Assembly (NCBI GenBank): GCA_037442025.1
Contig: JBBIRB010000005.1
Location: forward strand, 32,695-96,694
DNA: 64,000 nucleotides
Source of the DNA: UBA2287 sp037442025
Lineage (GTDB): Bacteria > Bacteroidota > Bacteroidia > Bacteroidales > Tenuifilaceae
Reading direction: 5' to 3'
The translations under genes were made by a program, and so were the position numbers. This document shows, in pieces, positions 17,275-25,264 of this stretch. Within the stretch, counting starts at the first letter, position 1. Every line of letters starts with the position of its first letter. The notes beneath the pieces are model-generated. The model saw only the letters and a list, made by a program, of their open reading frames with translations. It did not search any database and was not told the DNA's origin.

Positions 17275-18111
17275 ATGGAAAACCCTGTTGAGCAGAGCGA
17301 AAGATTTTTCGTAAAGGATGGTTTGTTGATTGTGCGTGAATCTTTTCAACCACAATGGCTACAAGGAAAACAAACAATTTACGAGGTCGTTAGGGTAAAC
17401 TCTGGAATTCCCCTTTTTATTGAGGACCACATTTCTCGCTTCGAAGAATCGTGTAATCTGATGGGATACCAAATTAATACCTGCAAAGTTTTAAAGGACA
17501 TTGAATTGTGCATTACCAATTCTCAAACTACAGAAAAGAACCTAAAATTCTCGGCTGTTTTTAATGAATTGGCAAGCGTTCCACCCATATTTCTCTCATA
17601 TTTCATACCTACCAAATATCCGTCTCTATCAGATTACGAGAAGGGTGTAACAACGGAGCTGATTTCTGCCAGCCGACAAAGCCCAAATGCAAAGGTTGAA
17701 AACAAATCGCTCAGGCAGCAAGCCAACGAAATTATTGAGTCCAAAGGTGTATACGAAGTTCTGCTGGTGAATGAAAAGGGTGAGATAACCGAAGGAAGCC
17801 GATCAAACTTCTTTGCGGTTAAGAATAACCAAGTTTTTACCGCTCCTTCTCCCGATGTGCTAAATGGGATTACTCGAAAAAAGGTAGTTGAAATTTGCCA
17901 AAACCAAGCAATTCAATGCTCAGAAATACCTATACATATTGAACAACTGACCTCTTTCGAGGCTGCCTTTTTAACGGGCACTTCTCCTAAAGTGCTTCCA
18001 ATACACCAAATAGGATCTCTTTTTCTAAAAACCAATCACCCCTTGGTGTTATTTATTGGAGCATTATACGATTCGAAAATTAATGAATACATTTATTTAA
18101 CAAAAAAATAA
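17275..18111 (+). CDS. Class IV aminotransferase / aminodeoxychorismate lyase-like PLP enzyme
   Basis: The 278-residue product has the class IV fold shared by branched-chain aminotransferase, D-amino acid aminotransferase and 4-amino-4-deoxychorismate lyase (PabC). Marks are the early YEVVRVNSGIPLFIEDHISRF segment, a lysine in AKVENKSLRQQ at the PLP-lysine position, the signature EITEGSRSNFFAV and LNGITRKKVVEIC, and the phosphate-binding LTGTSPKVLPI near the end. Length fits PabC or a D-amino acid transaminase better than IlvE, which is longer. No folate or branched-chain genes are next to it, so I leave the substrate open. Confidence 0.85.
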   Translation: MENPVEQSERFFVKDGLLIVRESFQPQWLQGKQTIYEVVRVNSGIPLFIEDHISRFEESCNLMGYQINTCKVLKDIELCITNSQTTEKNLKFSAVFNELASVPPIFLSYFIPTKYPSLSDYEKGVTTELISASRQSPNAKVENKSLRQQANEIIESKGVYEVLLVNEKGEITEGSRSNFFAVKNNQVFTAPSPDVLNGITRKKVVEICQNQAIQCSEIPIHIEQLTSFEAAFLTGTSPKVLPIHQIGSLFLKTNHPLVLFIGALYDSKINEYIYLTKK

Positions 18112-18230
18112 ATTGAAATGGTTTTTTGATTAAGTACTACTATTTTACTATAAAAAAAAGTTAAAACATCTACTCGCTTGTTTTTTTTTCATATTTTTAT
18201 CTCTGCTTAGATAACTAACACTTATTCCAA

Positions 18231-18611
18231 ATGGAAGTGCTATCAATTAGAGGGACAAGCCAATACCCCGAGGTATTGCTCGACCATCGCAAGGGGAAAA
18301 TTGAAATTTCTGGCAACTCGCTTCCCGAAAATGCCAAAGGCTTTTTCGACCCTATTTTTGAATGGATTGATGCTTACGTTGAATCTCCGAATCTTGAAAC
18401 CATTGTAAGTTTCAAAATGACCTACTACAACACTCCAAGTTCCAAAATTATATTTCAGTTGTTTAAAAAACTGGATATTATCAGCAAGAACGGCCAGAAA
18501 ATTAAGGTCATTTGGTACTACCCCGACGATGACTCCGACATGAAGGATGCTGGGGTTGATTACTCCGAGAACGTCTCAATTCCCTTCGAATTTAGGGCAT
18601 ATAAAGAATAA
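18231..18611 (+). CDS. SiaC-family (DUF1987) regulatory phosphoprotein
   Basis: SiaC-type proteins are small STAS-like regulators that are phosphorylated on a threonine by a SiaB-type kinase, dephosphorylated by a PP2C phosphatase (SiaA), and in Pseudomonas control a diguanylate cyclase. The 126-residue product shows the family pattern: SGNSLPENAKGFFDPIFEWIDAYV, then FKMTYYNTPSSKIIFQLFKKL. Thr68 in the NTPSSK loop is at the site reported as phosphorylated in SiaC. No kinase, phosphatase or cyclase gene is adjacent, so partners must be elsewhere. Directly after the stop comes a perfect (AAG)14 tract and then a terminator. Confidence 0.85.
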   Translation: MEVLSIRGTSQYPEVLLDHRKGKIEISGNSLPENAKGFFDPIFEWIDAYVESPNLETIVSFKMTYYNTPSSKIIFQLFKKLDIISKNGQKIKVIWYYPDDDSDMKDAGVDYSENVSIPFEFRAYKE

Positions 18612-18653
18612 AAGAAGAAGAAGAAGAAGAAGAAGAAGAAGAAGAAGAAGAAG
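18612..18653. repeat. (AAG)14 microsatellite
   Basis: Fourteen perfect AAG units begin at the base after the siaC-like stop codon and run to the terminator hairpin. The tract is a purine-only strand of 42 bases, longer if the flanking AAA is counted. Such perfect trinucleotide tracts are rare in bacteria and are prone to slipped-strand length change. Here it would alter the 3' untranslated region, not a protein. Confidence 0.95.
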
Positions 18654-18679
18654 AAAAGCGGGGTCGATGCCCCGCTTTT
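18654..18679. terminator. Bidirectional terminator between the SiaC-like gene and the exported-protein cluster
   Basis: GCGGGG and CCCCGC form a 6-bp GC stem with a 6-base loop, extended by A4 and T4 on either side. The convergent gene on the minus strand stops 2 bases later. Confidence 0.85.
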
Positions 18680-18681
18680 CG

Positions 18682-19971
18682 TTACCAATTGGTTGTGTAA
18701 TTGTGGTTGTAAATGCGGTAGGTTTTTTTCTCGCCGGTTTTGTCAGATCGGAAGTGAACGTAGCCCGAAAGCATTGAGATGGTTTTTCCGGCAGTTGTAG
18801 TCCCTGCAATTTGAATGGGTTGATTAACCACTAGTTTTAGGCTATGATTTCCCTTTCCCGAAAAACTTTGGCCAATCCCTTCAATAATTACAGGTACCTG
18901 GCCCTTGAATTCTAAAACCACCTTATCGATTGTAAAGGGTGCTTGATATTTAGAAACAATAGTTATATCGAGCGATGCCACATTAACGGAAATCTCATCC
19001 TTGTCGGCTGCAACGAAATGGAAAGGTTCGTTTACAAATATGGCAGCTTTATCGGCAGTAATATCAAAATAGAACTTTTTCTGAACATTGGCATTGCCAA
19101 GCCTATAGGTTACTAGAATATGATTCTCTGGATCCTCGTAGCAATTATCGTAATCGAATTTAATTATAACGTGCTCCTTGTTGTTTACAGTGCTGGTAAC
19201 CCGGGCGCACTCCGACCTTATGGTTGGCTTTTTAACTGTCCCAATATACCTATCGCCCAAGCGAAGAGCGTATTTAAGCATGCCCAACCCGCTTTCGAGT
19301 TCAACCAATTCGATACTGGCTAGCAACGAGCGGTAGCGGGTAATGCCCAATGCGCATTGGTCCTTACGGCCATCCATAAAGTAGTTGGACAGTACATTCA
19401 GTTCGTCGATATTCTTTTCAATCTCTTCAACGCTAGCAACATTATCGACAGCAGCTAGCAAATTTTCTAACTGTTCGGTAAGCTGGCGATCGCGCATTTT
19501 AAAATCGCTAACTAACTTTTTAAGTTCAAATTCGGGGAATGGGTACTTAATATGATAGTTGAACCGTACAACACCCCTTTTTTTGTCCTCGGTCTTTTCC
19601 CAGTAGAACTCCTCAACCTTGGAGAGTGAAATGCCTTGTAAGAATGGTACTTTCCCAGATTCAGTAGTTGTTGTGGATGCAAACTTCTCGAGGAAAACTG
19701 AAATGTTATTGTTGTAGTTAGCCTCCTCGGTTCGCATCTCGGAACGGGTTTTTACATTTTCGGCAACTGAACTCACAATACGCTCCTTCACCATATTCAG
19801 GGCATTCTGTTGCGCTTCCTGTACCGATGCACCCGACCCTGCTACTATAATGAAATCCTTTTGAATTCCGTTTACCCATCCGGGTTGCTTGCCGCTTTTA
19901 TCAACCACCTTGAGTTGGGCCATGCAAGCGGTTACCGGAAGTAATAATGCTATTATGAGTAGTTTCTTCAT
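18682..19971 (-). CDS. Exported LPP20-like protein, last gene of a six-gene secreted cluster
   Basis: The 429-residue product has an export signal with a possible lipobox VTAC (Cys16); cleavage by signal peptidase I after MAQ is the alternative. Residues about 25-140 look like an LPP20 domain as in FlgP, FlgT and LPP20 lipoproteins: PGWVNG, then FIIVAGSGASVQEAQQNALNMVKERIVSSVAENV, in which a small-residue turn is followed by a long helix that repeatedly handles Ala and Asn. A helical linker with a coiled-coil tendency follows (about 155-215), then a beta-rich C-terminal half. The function is unknown. It is the sixth gene of the cluster running from 24873, separated from the fifth by 98 bases containing a hairpin, so it may be read at a lower level or have its own promoter. 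Confidence 0.8.
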   Translation of the reverse strand: MKKLLIIALLLPVTACMAQLKVVDKSGKQPGWVNGIQKDFIIVAGSGASVQEAQQNALNMVKERIVSSVAENVKTRSEMRTEEANYNNNISVFLEKFASTTTTESGKVPFLQGISLSKVEEFYWEKTEDKKRGVVRFNYHIKYPFPEFELKKLVSDFKMRDRQLTEQLENLLAAVDNVASVEEIEKNIDELNVLSNYFMDGRKDQCALGITRYRSLLASIELVELESGLGMLKYALRLGDRYIGTVKKPTIRSECARVTSTVNNKEHVIIKFDYDNCYEDPENHILVTYRLGNANVQKKFYFDITADKAAIFVNEPFHFVAADKDEISVNVASLDITIVSKYQAPFTIDKVVLEFKGQVPVIIEGIGQSFSGKGNHSLKLVVNQPIQIAGTTTAGKTISMLSGYVHFRSDKTGEKKTYRIYNHNYTTNW

Positions 19972-20026
19972 TTCTAATAGGTATTGAAAACAATTGTAAA
20001 TGGATTTTAGCCTTCTAAAAACAACT

Positions 20027-20048
20027 CAGCAACCCCTAAGGGTTGCTG
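20027..20048 (-). terminator. Hairpin between the fifth and sixth genes of the exported-protein cluster
   Basis: CAGCAACCC and GGGTTGCTG form a perfect 9-bp stem with a 4-base loop 21 bases after the stop of the lipoprotein gene. On the minus strand it is followed by GTTGTTTTTAG, so it can work as a terminator or attenuator. Confidence 0.65.
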
Positions 20049-20069
20049 AAATCGTTAGGAAATAGCAAA

Positions 20070-20654
20070 TTAGGGACGCTCGTTGGCTAATTTTTCCATT
20101 TCCTGATTAAAGATTTGCTCGTACTTCATTTTATCATAGTCGAGCTGCAGTTTTTGATCCTTGCTTATACGATCCTTAATGTTGTTAAGAAGTTCATCTT
20201 TAGCAACCTCAACTGCTGTGTAAACATGGTATTTGCCATCCTTTTGGAAAGTTTTTGTGCATGGAACAGCAACATTGTTAAGCTCCTGATTTACCACATC
20301 GCGGGTAAGCATTTCAAATTTTTCTTCAAACTCGCTGGCATTATTAAACTGACGCTCGTTGGTGTAACGGTCGGTTACCGACTTGATTGTGCGGTTAATA
20401 CCAGCAGCCAGCATAGCGTTGGCATCGAGGTTGGCCTTACGTTTTGCAGTGCTCAAATCGGTGCTAATACCAATACCAGTGCCACGGAAAAAGTTTTTAT
20501 CGGTACGGTACTGTTGATCGCTGCAGGGGGTTTCAATTTCTTGGCCCAGTGCGCTGCTGGTTGCTTTCTTTTTACCACCGCAGCTGCTCAACGAAACAGC
20601 GCCTACTAGCACAAAAGCTAGGAAAAGAATTTTTGCAAGTTCAAGCTTTCTCAT
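20070..20654 (-). CDS. LPP20-family lipoprotein
   Basis: The 194-residue product is a lipoprotein: hydrophobic signal ending in LSSC (Cys25) followed by GGKKK. The mature part carries an LPP20-like domain: FFRGTGIGISTDLSTAKRKANLDANAMLAAGINRTI, where the GxGxxxDxxxAxxxAxxxA pattern resembles that of FlgP and of the H. pylori LPP20 protein. The C-terminal third is charged and helical (DELLNNIKDRISKDQKLQLDYDKMKYEQIFNQEMEKLA). LPP20 proteins sit at the outer membrane and form rings or scaffolds in flagellar and other envelope machines. The absence of flagellar genes here suggests another role. Neighbours on both sides are also exported. Confidence 0.83.
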   Translation of the reverse strand: MRKLELAKILFLAFVLVGAVSLSSCGGKKKATSSALGQEIETPCSDQQYRTDKNFFRGTGIGISTDLSTAKRKANLDANAMLAAGINRTIKSVTDRYTNERQFNNASEFEEKFEMLTRDVVNQELNNVAVPCTKTFQKDGKYHVYTAVEVAKDELLNNIKDRISKDQKLQLDYDKMKYEQIFNQEMEKLANERP

Positions 20655-20708
20655 GATTGAAAATTTTAGGTTAATAATTAAGTGATAATAAAAAAAATTA
20701 GAGTTATG

Positions 20709-21668
20709 TTATTTGTTCTTGTAGAGCCAATCCCACTTAAAGTATGGAGCAGCACCCCAATATGCCCAACTCATAGCAACTTCCTTGCCAGCTTGTATCA
20801 TCATTTTCTCTTTTTCAACGCTATCGTCGTATTTTTTCATTTTAAAACTCCACGACGAAGCACCTTCTGCCTCTACCTTAGCTGTAATATCGGCAATAAG
20901 CCTTTCGGCTTCGGGGAAACAGGCCATATCGGGGGTAATTTTTCCTAAATTCTCCTCAACTTTGCTCAACTCCTTACCAGCCCAAGCGGCCTTAGCAGCC
21001 TGCAGGTACTCATTGCACTTCTGGTCGGCATACTGCTTGTAAATATCTACCGAAAGATCCATGCACTTGTCGAAACACTCGCGGCTCAGGTCGGGAACTG
21101 AGAGTAGAAGGAAAAGTGCCTCCTCATACTTTTTCTGACCAGCTAAAGCCTGTGCCCCTTTAATATAGGTATCGCACTGGGAGTTGTAAAACTCTAAAAT
21201 TTTCTCCTTGCCCTTCTCAATGAAACCACGGAATTGCCCATGTTTGGGGTTAATGTTTTTTATTCCCTGAATATACGCCTTCTCTTCAGTACGGTCTACC
21301 CCCTTGAGCGAAATGGAGGTTTGGCTAAAAATATTCTGACTTACAGCATCGGCAATAAAAAAGGTTATTTCCATATTTAATGCATGCATTGGCGGAGCGG
21401 TAGGGGTAATTTCTTTGCTAATAATTGAAACCACAGGAATAATGGCAAAACGAGCATTGTATTCTGAAGCACCCAGGCCATTTTGAGCAGCAATCTGCTG
21501 TAGTTTACTTTTAAGCATATTACTGGCACCATTGGGGATATTGGCAGCATCGGGAACAACTGCTGCAACTGCAATACGGCCTAAGTCATCGGCTTTACCC
21601 ACGGAGTTTTGGGCAAAAGTTAATGCAGGCAGCAGAGCAATAGCAATTATCAAAATGATTCTTTTCAT
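20709..21668 (-). CDS. Exported protein, CsgG/TolB-N-like N-terminal region, unknown function
   Basis: The 319-residue product starts with a signal peptide ending at LTFA. The N-terminal half (DLGRIAVAAVVPDAANIPNGASNMLKSKLQQIAAQNGLG, then FAIIPVVSIISKEI and LNMEITFFIADAV) has the strand-helix-strand order of CsgG, LpoB and TolB-N type domains, which associate with the outer membrane or periplasmic partners. The C-terminal half is helical and TPR-like (YIKGAQALAGQKKYEEALFLLLSVPDLSRECFDKC). Cysteines in this half (QCDTY, ECFDKC, KCNEY, ACFPE) could form disulphides. I know of no assigned function. It lies 24 bases after the preceding gene. Confidence 0.78.
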   Translation of the reverse strand: MKRIILIIAIALLPALTFAQNSVGKADDLGRIAVAAVVPDAANIPNGASNMLKSKLQQIAAQNGLGASEYNARFAIIPVVSIISKEITPTAPPMHALNMEITFFIADAVSQNIFSQTSISLKGVDRTEEKAYIQGIKNINPKHGQFRGFIEKGKEKILEFYNSQCDTYIKGAQALAGQKKYEEALFLLLSVPDLSRECFDKCMDLSVDIYKQYADQKCNEYLQAAKAAWAGKELSKVEENLGKITPDMACFPEAERLIADITAKVEAEGASSWSFKMKKYDDSVEKEKMMIQAGKEVAMSWAYWGAAPYFKWDWLYKNK

Positions 21669-21692
21669 TTTAGTAGCGTTTATAAGTGAAAA

Positions 21693-22649
21693 CTATTTTT
21701 CTCCGAGAATAAGCCATGCTTCGCCCAAACCCCTGAGGTACACCTTCGATTCAATGTTGTACTTCTTACGAAGTTCGCTTCGCAATTCGGTAACAAAACT
21801 GCGGGTATCAACTGCCCTTTCGCGGCCTCTATCATCCAACTTCATCATTGGAATACGAACCTGTTCAAACCTCATGAAATTTTGGGTAGCATCGGACAGG
21901 TTAAAACGGCCCTGAACGGTATTGTCGAACATCCAATCCTCAATAATTTGAGAAAGTTCCTTGTCATTATATTCAGTTTCTAGGTTTTCTCCCCAATTGC
22001 TCCAAACACGAACCATAACCTTTACTTCGCGTCCTTTTTCAAACATGTCGGTGAAATGGGTCATTAAACCGGCATTAAAACCGTCCATGTGGCTCAGAAC
22101 TGCTTCTTCAAGGAGCAACTCAGCTGGTGCGGAGGATGATGGTTTACCCGTACCGGCAGCGCCCGAAACCTGTTTCGCAGTGTAAGCATCGAGGCCCCTG
22201 AGGTTGAAGGTGATGAAACGGTTAGGACCCTGACGCTTTATTTCAAAACTCAGGTCGAGAATAATATCGGCCTTGGCGGTCCTTTTTAAAATATCGATAG
22301 GACTTTCAGACATATCGGAACCCGAACTTGAAGAGGTAAGCATTGAGGCTTCAGCGGCTTCTTTTTCTAGGTTCTTCATTTCAGTTTCGAGGTCTTTGAG
22401 AGGAAATCCCCTGTCGGCCATAATTTGTCCCATTTTGGTAATAACCATTCGGAGATCTGAATCGGTTTGCATAGCCTTCTTGTAATCGGGCAGCGTTTGG
22501 GTGGCCCCCTGATTGGTGAAGGTCATAGAGTAGCCTCTGCTTATGCAGTATTGGTCGCTAGGTACAACCATAATAATTGGCTTCTTAGCTTGCCCAAAAA
22601 GGGTTATACTTGCCACAAGTATTGTTACAGTAAAAAATATGTATTTCAT
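21693..22649 (-). CDS. Exported DUF6175-like protein
   Basis: The 318-residue product has a signal peptide ending around LFGQ. The segment PIIMVVPSDQYCISRGYSMTF and the following DYKKAMQTDSDLRMVITKMGQIMADRGFPLKDLE fit a Bacteroidetes family that I recall as DUF6175. It has CsgG/LpoB-like logic: a conserved beta strand with VPSD, then a helix, a Ser-rich loop (LTSSSSGSD), a strand DIILDLSFEI, and a later VMVRVWSNWG strand. The family is uncharacterised. The gene is third in the cluster, 25 bases from the gene before and 24 bases from the gene after, so translation is probably coupled at the operon level. Confidence 0.78.
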   Translation of the reverse strand: MKYIFFTVTILVASITLFGQAKKPIIMVVPSDQYCISRGYSMTFTNQGATQTLPDYKKAMQTDSDLRMVITKMGQIMADRGFPLKDLETEMKNLEKEAAEASMLTSSSSGSDMSESPIDILKRTAKADIILDLSFEIKRQGPNRFITFNLRGLDAYTAKQVSGAAGTGKPSSSAPAELLLEEAVLSHMDGFNAGLMTHFTDMFEKGREVKVMVRVWSNWGENLETEYNDKELSQIIEDWMFDNTVQGRFNLSDATQNFMRFEQVRIPMMKLDDRGRERAVDTRSFVTELRSELRKKYNIESKVYLRGLGEAWLILGEK

Positions 22650-22674
22650 AATATGAGTTTAATTGATTTTTGAA

Positions 22675-23205
22675 CTAAAAACCTGAATCGAGTCTTCGGG
22701 CTACTCCGTCAACCTCGAGCTGCCTGCGGAGATTATCGTACATTACTTGAACGTAAATGGCAACCTTAAATCCGTCCTTAATTTTTAGTCTGTCCTGACC
22801 ACTTGGAGACCCATCGGTTGTAAGAGCGATGAATTGAAGGTATTTACCGCCCGGGGAGAAAAAGTTGTCGAAATAGTTGGAATGCTTCTGATCGGCATTA
22901 GGATCGGACAGTATTGCGGGTGTTGCTGCAGCACCATTACCTCCGGGAATACCCTTGAATATGGCAGCTGCCACTGCATTCATTTTGGCCTCAATTATGG
23001 CATCCTCAACCTTTTTACCGTAACCCCAAACTTTTATAACTTTGGTTCCGTCCTGGCCTACTCCCTGCACTTCAACTTCGTAATTGTACTGGCTGTTGTA
23101 GTGTGCTTTACGCTCCTTCTTTTTGTACTTTGCCTGTGCATCAGCAGATGGCATGAATGCAACCACCGCAATTAATGCAACTAGAATATTACGTATCGTT
23201 TTCAT
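22675..23205 (-). CDS. Exported LPP20-like protein
   Basis: The 176-residue product starts with a signal peptide ending at SADA. The mature part begins with a lysine-rich stretch, then YEVEVQGVGQDGTKVIKVWGYGKKVEDAIIEAKMNAVAAAIFKGIPGG: a strand, a WGYGKxxxDA turn and an alanine-rich helix, the layout of LPP20 domains. The last part (KIKDGFKVAIYVQVMYDNLRRQLEVDG) is another strand-helix pair. Without the lipobox it would be free in the periplasm or bound by a partner. It is second in the cluster, 42 bases after the barrel-protein gene. Confidence 0.8.
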   Translation of the reverse strand: MKTIRNILVALIAVVAFMPSADAQAKYKKKERKAHYNSQYNYEVEVQGVGQDGTKVIKVWGYGKKVEDAIIEAKMNAVAAAIFKGIPGGNGAAATPAILSDPNADQKHSNYFDNFFSPGGKYLQFIALTTDGSPSGQDRLKIKDGFKVAIYVQVMYDNLRRQLEVDGVARRLDSGF

Positions 23206-23247
23206 GGTTATTGATTTTGGGTTAAACTTTTATGGTTAATTTACAAG

Positions 23248-24873
23248 CTAAAACATTATTTTTATACCAAGTAATGTAGACGCGCCTATTCTGTCTTCGA
23301 AATAGTAGGTCCAATCATTATATTCATTATTGTCCTCATCAGTTGCTTTGCTTATGGGAGCATAAAAACCAACACCCCCAACAAGTTGGAAGTTGTGTTT
23401 CAAATTCAATGCCAAATTTGCGCCACCTTTAAAATAAAGGACTTCAAAATAATCGACACTTTGATTGGTAAGCCATTCACCATTAGCCCTCTCGATGCCA
23501 ACACCAGCATAGGGTCGGAGTTCTACATTTCGCGACATTTGGAACCCCTTGGCTAGCCCTCCCCCATAACGGAGAAATGCAAACTTTTCGTTAAAGTATT
23601 CTCCTGCATCGATACCACCCTCAACATAAACAAAGGTAGCTTTCATGCCAAGGTAGCGCCCCAAACGCAAGTCGGCACGGGCGTATAGGCCACCAATGCC
23701 CCCTACTTCAACTCCGGGGGTTATTTCGATTCCAAAGTCGTTCTGCTGTTGTAGGGTATATCCGGGTTCGAGTTTTCTGCCCGCTACTTGGTAAAAGGTT
23801 GAAACTTCCATATCGCCTGTTGCCTCTTTTCGGTTATCAACAATTTTTGAAGTAGCCCGAATTACACCCCTGCGTTTAGGAATTGCTTGGTTCAGTTTTT
23901 CGTCCCAAACGAACTCGTATACAAAAAATCGGCTATCGGTTTTTAACCCTTCTTTAAGGCCAATTTTCGACCGAATAGGTTTAACTTGGTGGATAGCGGT
24001 TTTCACTTTGAACTCCTCCACCTTCATTTCAATTTGGTAAATTAATTCGTCGAGCGATTTTTGTGCTAATTCCTGCATGAGTTCATCCTCTGACTTGGGT
24101 TTAACCAAAAGACCTAATCCGGTTGTGCTTTCGGGTTGCGAGGCAGTCACCTTAATGCTTTGCTGTGTAACCAGTTCGAGGGGGATGTTCAACTTTTCGA
24201 AAAGTTTGCGTTTTTCCTCTTTCACCTTTGGTGAGTCGTCGCTGTATATCCACGAGTCGTAAAAGGCGTTTTGGGTGTCTTCGGAGAAATTTATACGGTA
24301 AAGGTAGCCGGTAACATTCGCCTGCCAACCCTTCATGTTATTCATTCCCAATTCCTTAACATTCTTAATGTCTTTAACATCAATGGTAAGGATGTAGCTG
24401 AGGTTCACCAAGCGATTCCCATAATCCTCAAGTGCTGCGTTGCCTCGTTTCGAGGTTTGGGCCCGAAGAAAATCCTCGTCGGTGGCTGAAAAGCGTCCGC
24501 GTTGGTGGATAACATCCATGCTCATAGTGCCATCGGGCTGGCGGTTGTACCAAAGTGCAAGTGTTAATAGACCAACCTTTTGATCTTCGAGTAATTTTTT
24601 TACATCGTATGCCGCAGTAGCTTCAGCTCTGTTGAAATTTGGTTTCAGCAATACAGATGGAAAATTGTTGTTATTGTACTTGTCGGGGAAGGTAACGCCA
24701 CCAACTTTTTGGATGAATTTGGCAGAATGGTTTTCGTTCCCATTATTGAAGAAGAAAACACCCAGCGAACTTCTATCATAAGTAGTTGGAACTTTTTTAA
24801 TTTTCGCTTCATCCTGCGAAAGGGCCTGTAAGTAAGGCACTACAAGCAAAACAAGAAAAATATACTTTTTCAT
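23248..24873 (-). CDS. Exported protein with C-terminal outer-membrane beta-barrel, first gene of the secreted cluster
   Basis: The 541-residue product has a signal peptide ending near LSQ. The N-terminal half (to about residue 300) is a soluble domain with strands and helices, including a DVKKLLEDQKVGLLTLALWYNRQPDG segment. The C-terminal half looks like an outer-membrane barrel: YARADLRLGRYLGMKATFVYV, FLRYGGGLAKGF, VELRPYAGVGIERA, FKGGANLALNL, FQLVGGVGFYAPI, and a final strand ASTLLGIKIMF ending in Phe as barrel proteins do. I infer it is the membrane component of the system formed with the five genes that follow on the same strand. No TonB box or SusC-like motif was seen. Confidence 0.8.
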   Translation of the reverse strand: MKKYIFLVLLVVPYLQALSQDEAKIKKVPTTYDRSSLGVFFFNNGNENHSAKFIQKVGGVTFPDKYNNNNFPSVLLKPNFNRAEATAAYDVKKLLEDQKVGLLTLALWYNRQPDGTMSMDVIHQRGRFSATDEDFLRAQTSKRGNAALEDYGNRLVNLSYILTIDVKDIKNVKELGMNNMKGWQANVTGYLYRINFSEDTQNAFYDSWIYSDDSPKVKEEKRKLFEKLNIPLELVTQQSIKVTASQPESTTGLGLLVKPKSEDELMQELAQKSLDELIYQIEMKVEEFKVKTAIHQVKPIRSKIGLKEGLKTDSRFFVYEFVWDEKLNQAIPKRRGVIRATSKIVDNRKEATGDMEVSTFYQVAGRKLEPGYTLQQQNDFGIEITPGVEVGGIGGLYARADLRLGRYLGMKATFVYVEGGIDAGEYFNEKFAFLRYGGGLAKGFQMSRNVELRPYAGVGIERANGEWLTNQSVDYFEVLYFKGGANLALNLKHNFQLVGGVGFYAPISKATDEDNNEYNDWTYYFEDRIGASTLLGIKIMF

Positions 24874-24951
24874 TCGAATAAAATTTAAGTCAGGTTAATA
24901 ATTGGTTGCTTATCAATGTGTTTACATATTACATCTGCCTACAACGATGGA

Positions 24952-24991
24952 ACCTGCCTGACGGACAGGCAGGCCTGTCCGTCAGGCAGGT
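24952..24991. repeat. REP-like perfect palindrome
   Basis: Two 19-base arms beginning ACCTGCCTGACGG are perfect inverted copies separated by only 2 bases. GC-rich CCTGCC/GGCAGG palindromes of this sort are scattered as repetitive extragenic elements in many Bacteroidetes. Only this copy lies in the window, so repetitiveness is inferred. It may also act as a strong hairpin upstream of the exported-protein cluster. Confidence 0.75.
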
Positions 24992-25218
24992 ACCTATATT
25001 TTATTGGCTTCGCCGTACCTGCTTGCAGCCAGCAAGCTTGCAAAAAACTTCTCGGTTACGCAAGCTGACTTACATTGGTGTTTCATAGGTAATAAAACTG
25101 TTAATAGGTTGAACAAGTAAATTTATGAAAATTGTTGTACAGAGGGTCAATGTAAAGTTTAAACTTTTGTAATACTATATTTTTTTTTGCGAAAGTGTAT
25201 TTACGTTTGGTAAAAACA
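24992..25218. other. Intergenic region upstream of the exported-protein cluster
   Basis: No credible gene. A second hairpin with arms GCTTGC/GCAAGC (25020-25036) is close to the palindrome and may belong to the same element. The rest is AT-rich and should hold the promoter of the minus-strand cluster, but no convincing TAnnTTTG was found. Confidence 0.5.
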
Positions 25219-25247
25219 AAAAAAGCGAACACTAAGTTCGCTTTTTT
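25219..25247 (-). terminator. Terminator after the alkaline phosphatase gene
   Basis: GCGAAC/GTTCGC stem with a 5-base loop, extended by A6 and T6 flanks, 18 bases after the phosphatase stop on the minus strand. Confidence 0.88.
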
Positions 25248-25264
25248 GATATTTTATGTATTCG

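Noticed and set aside
18547..18777. Frame encoding a run of arginines across the AAG repeat
   Set aside because: The arginine run is only the microsatellite read in another frame, and the frame overlaps real genes on both sides.
24940..25090. Insertion sequence or MITE remnant
   Set aside because: There are inverted repeats but no transposase, no target duplication and no clear terminal repeats enclosing the region.
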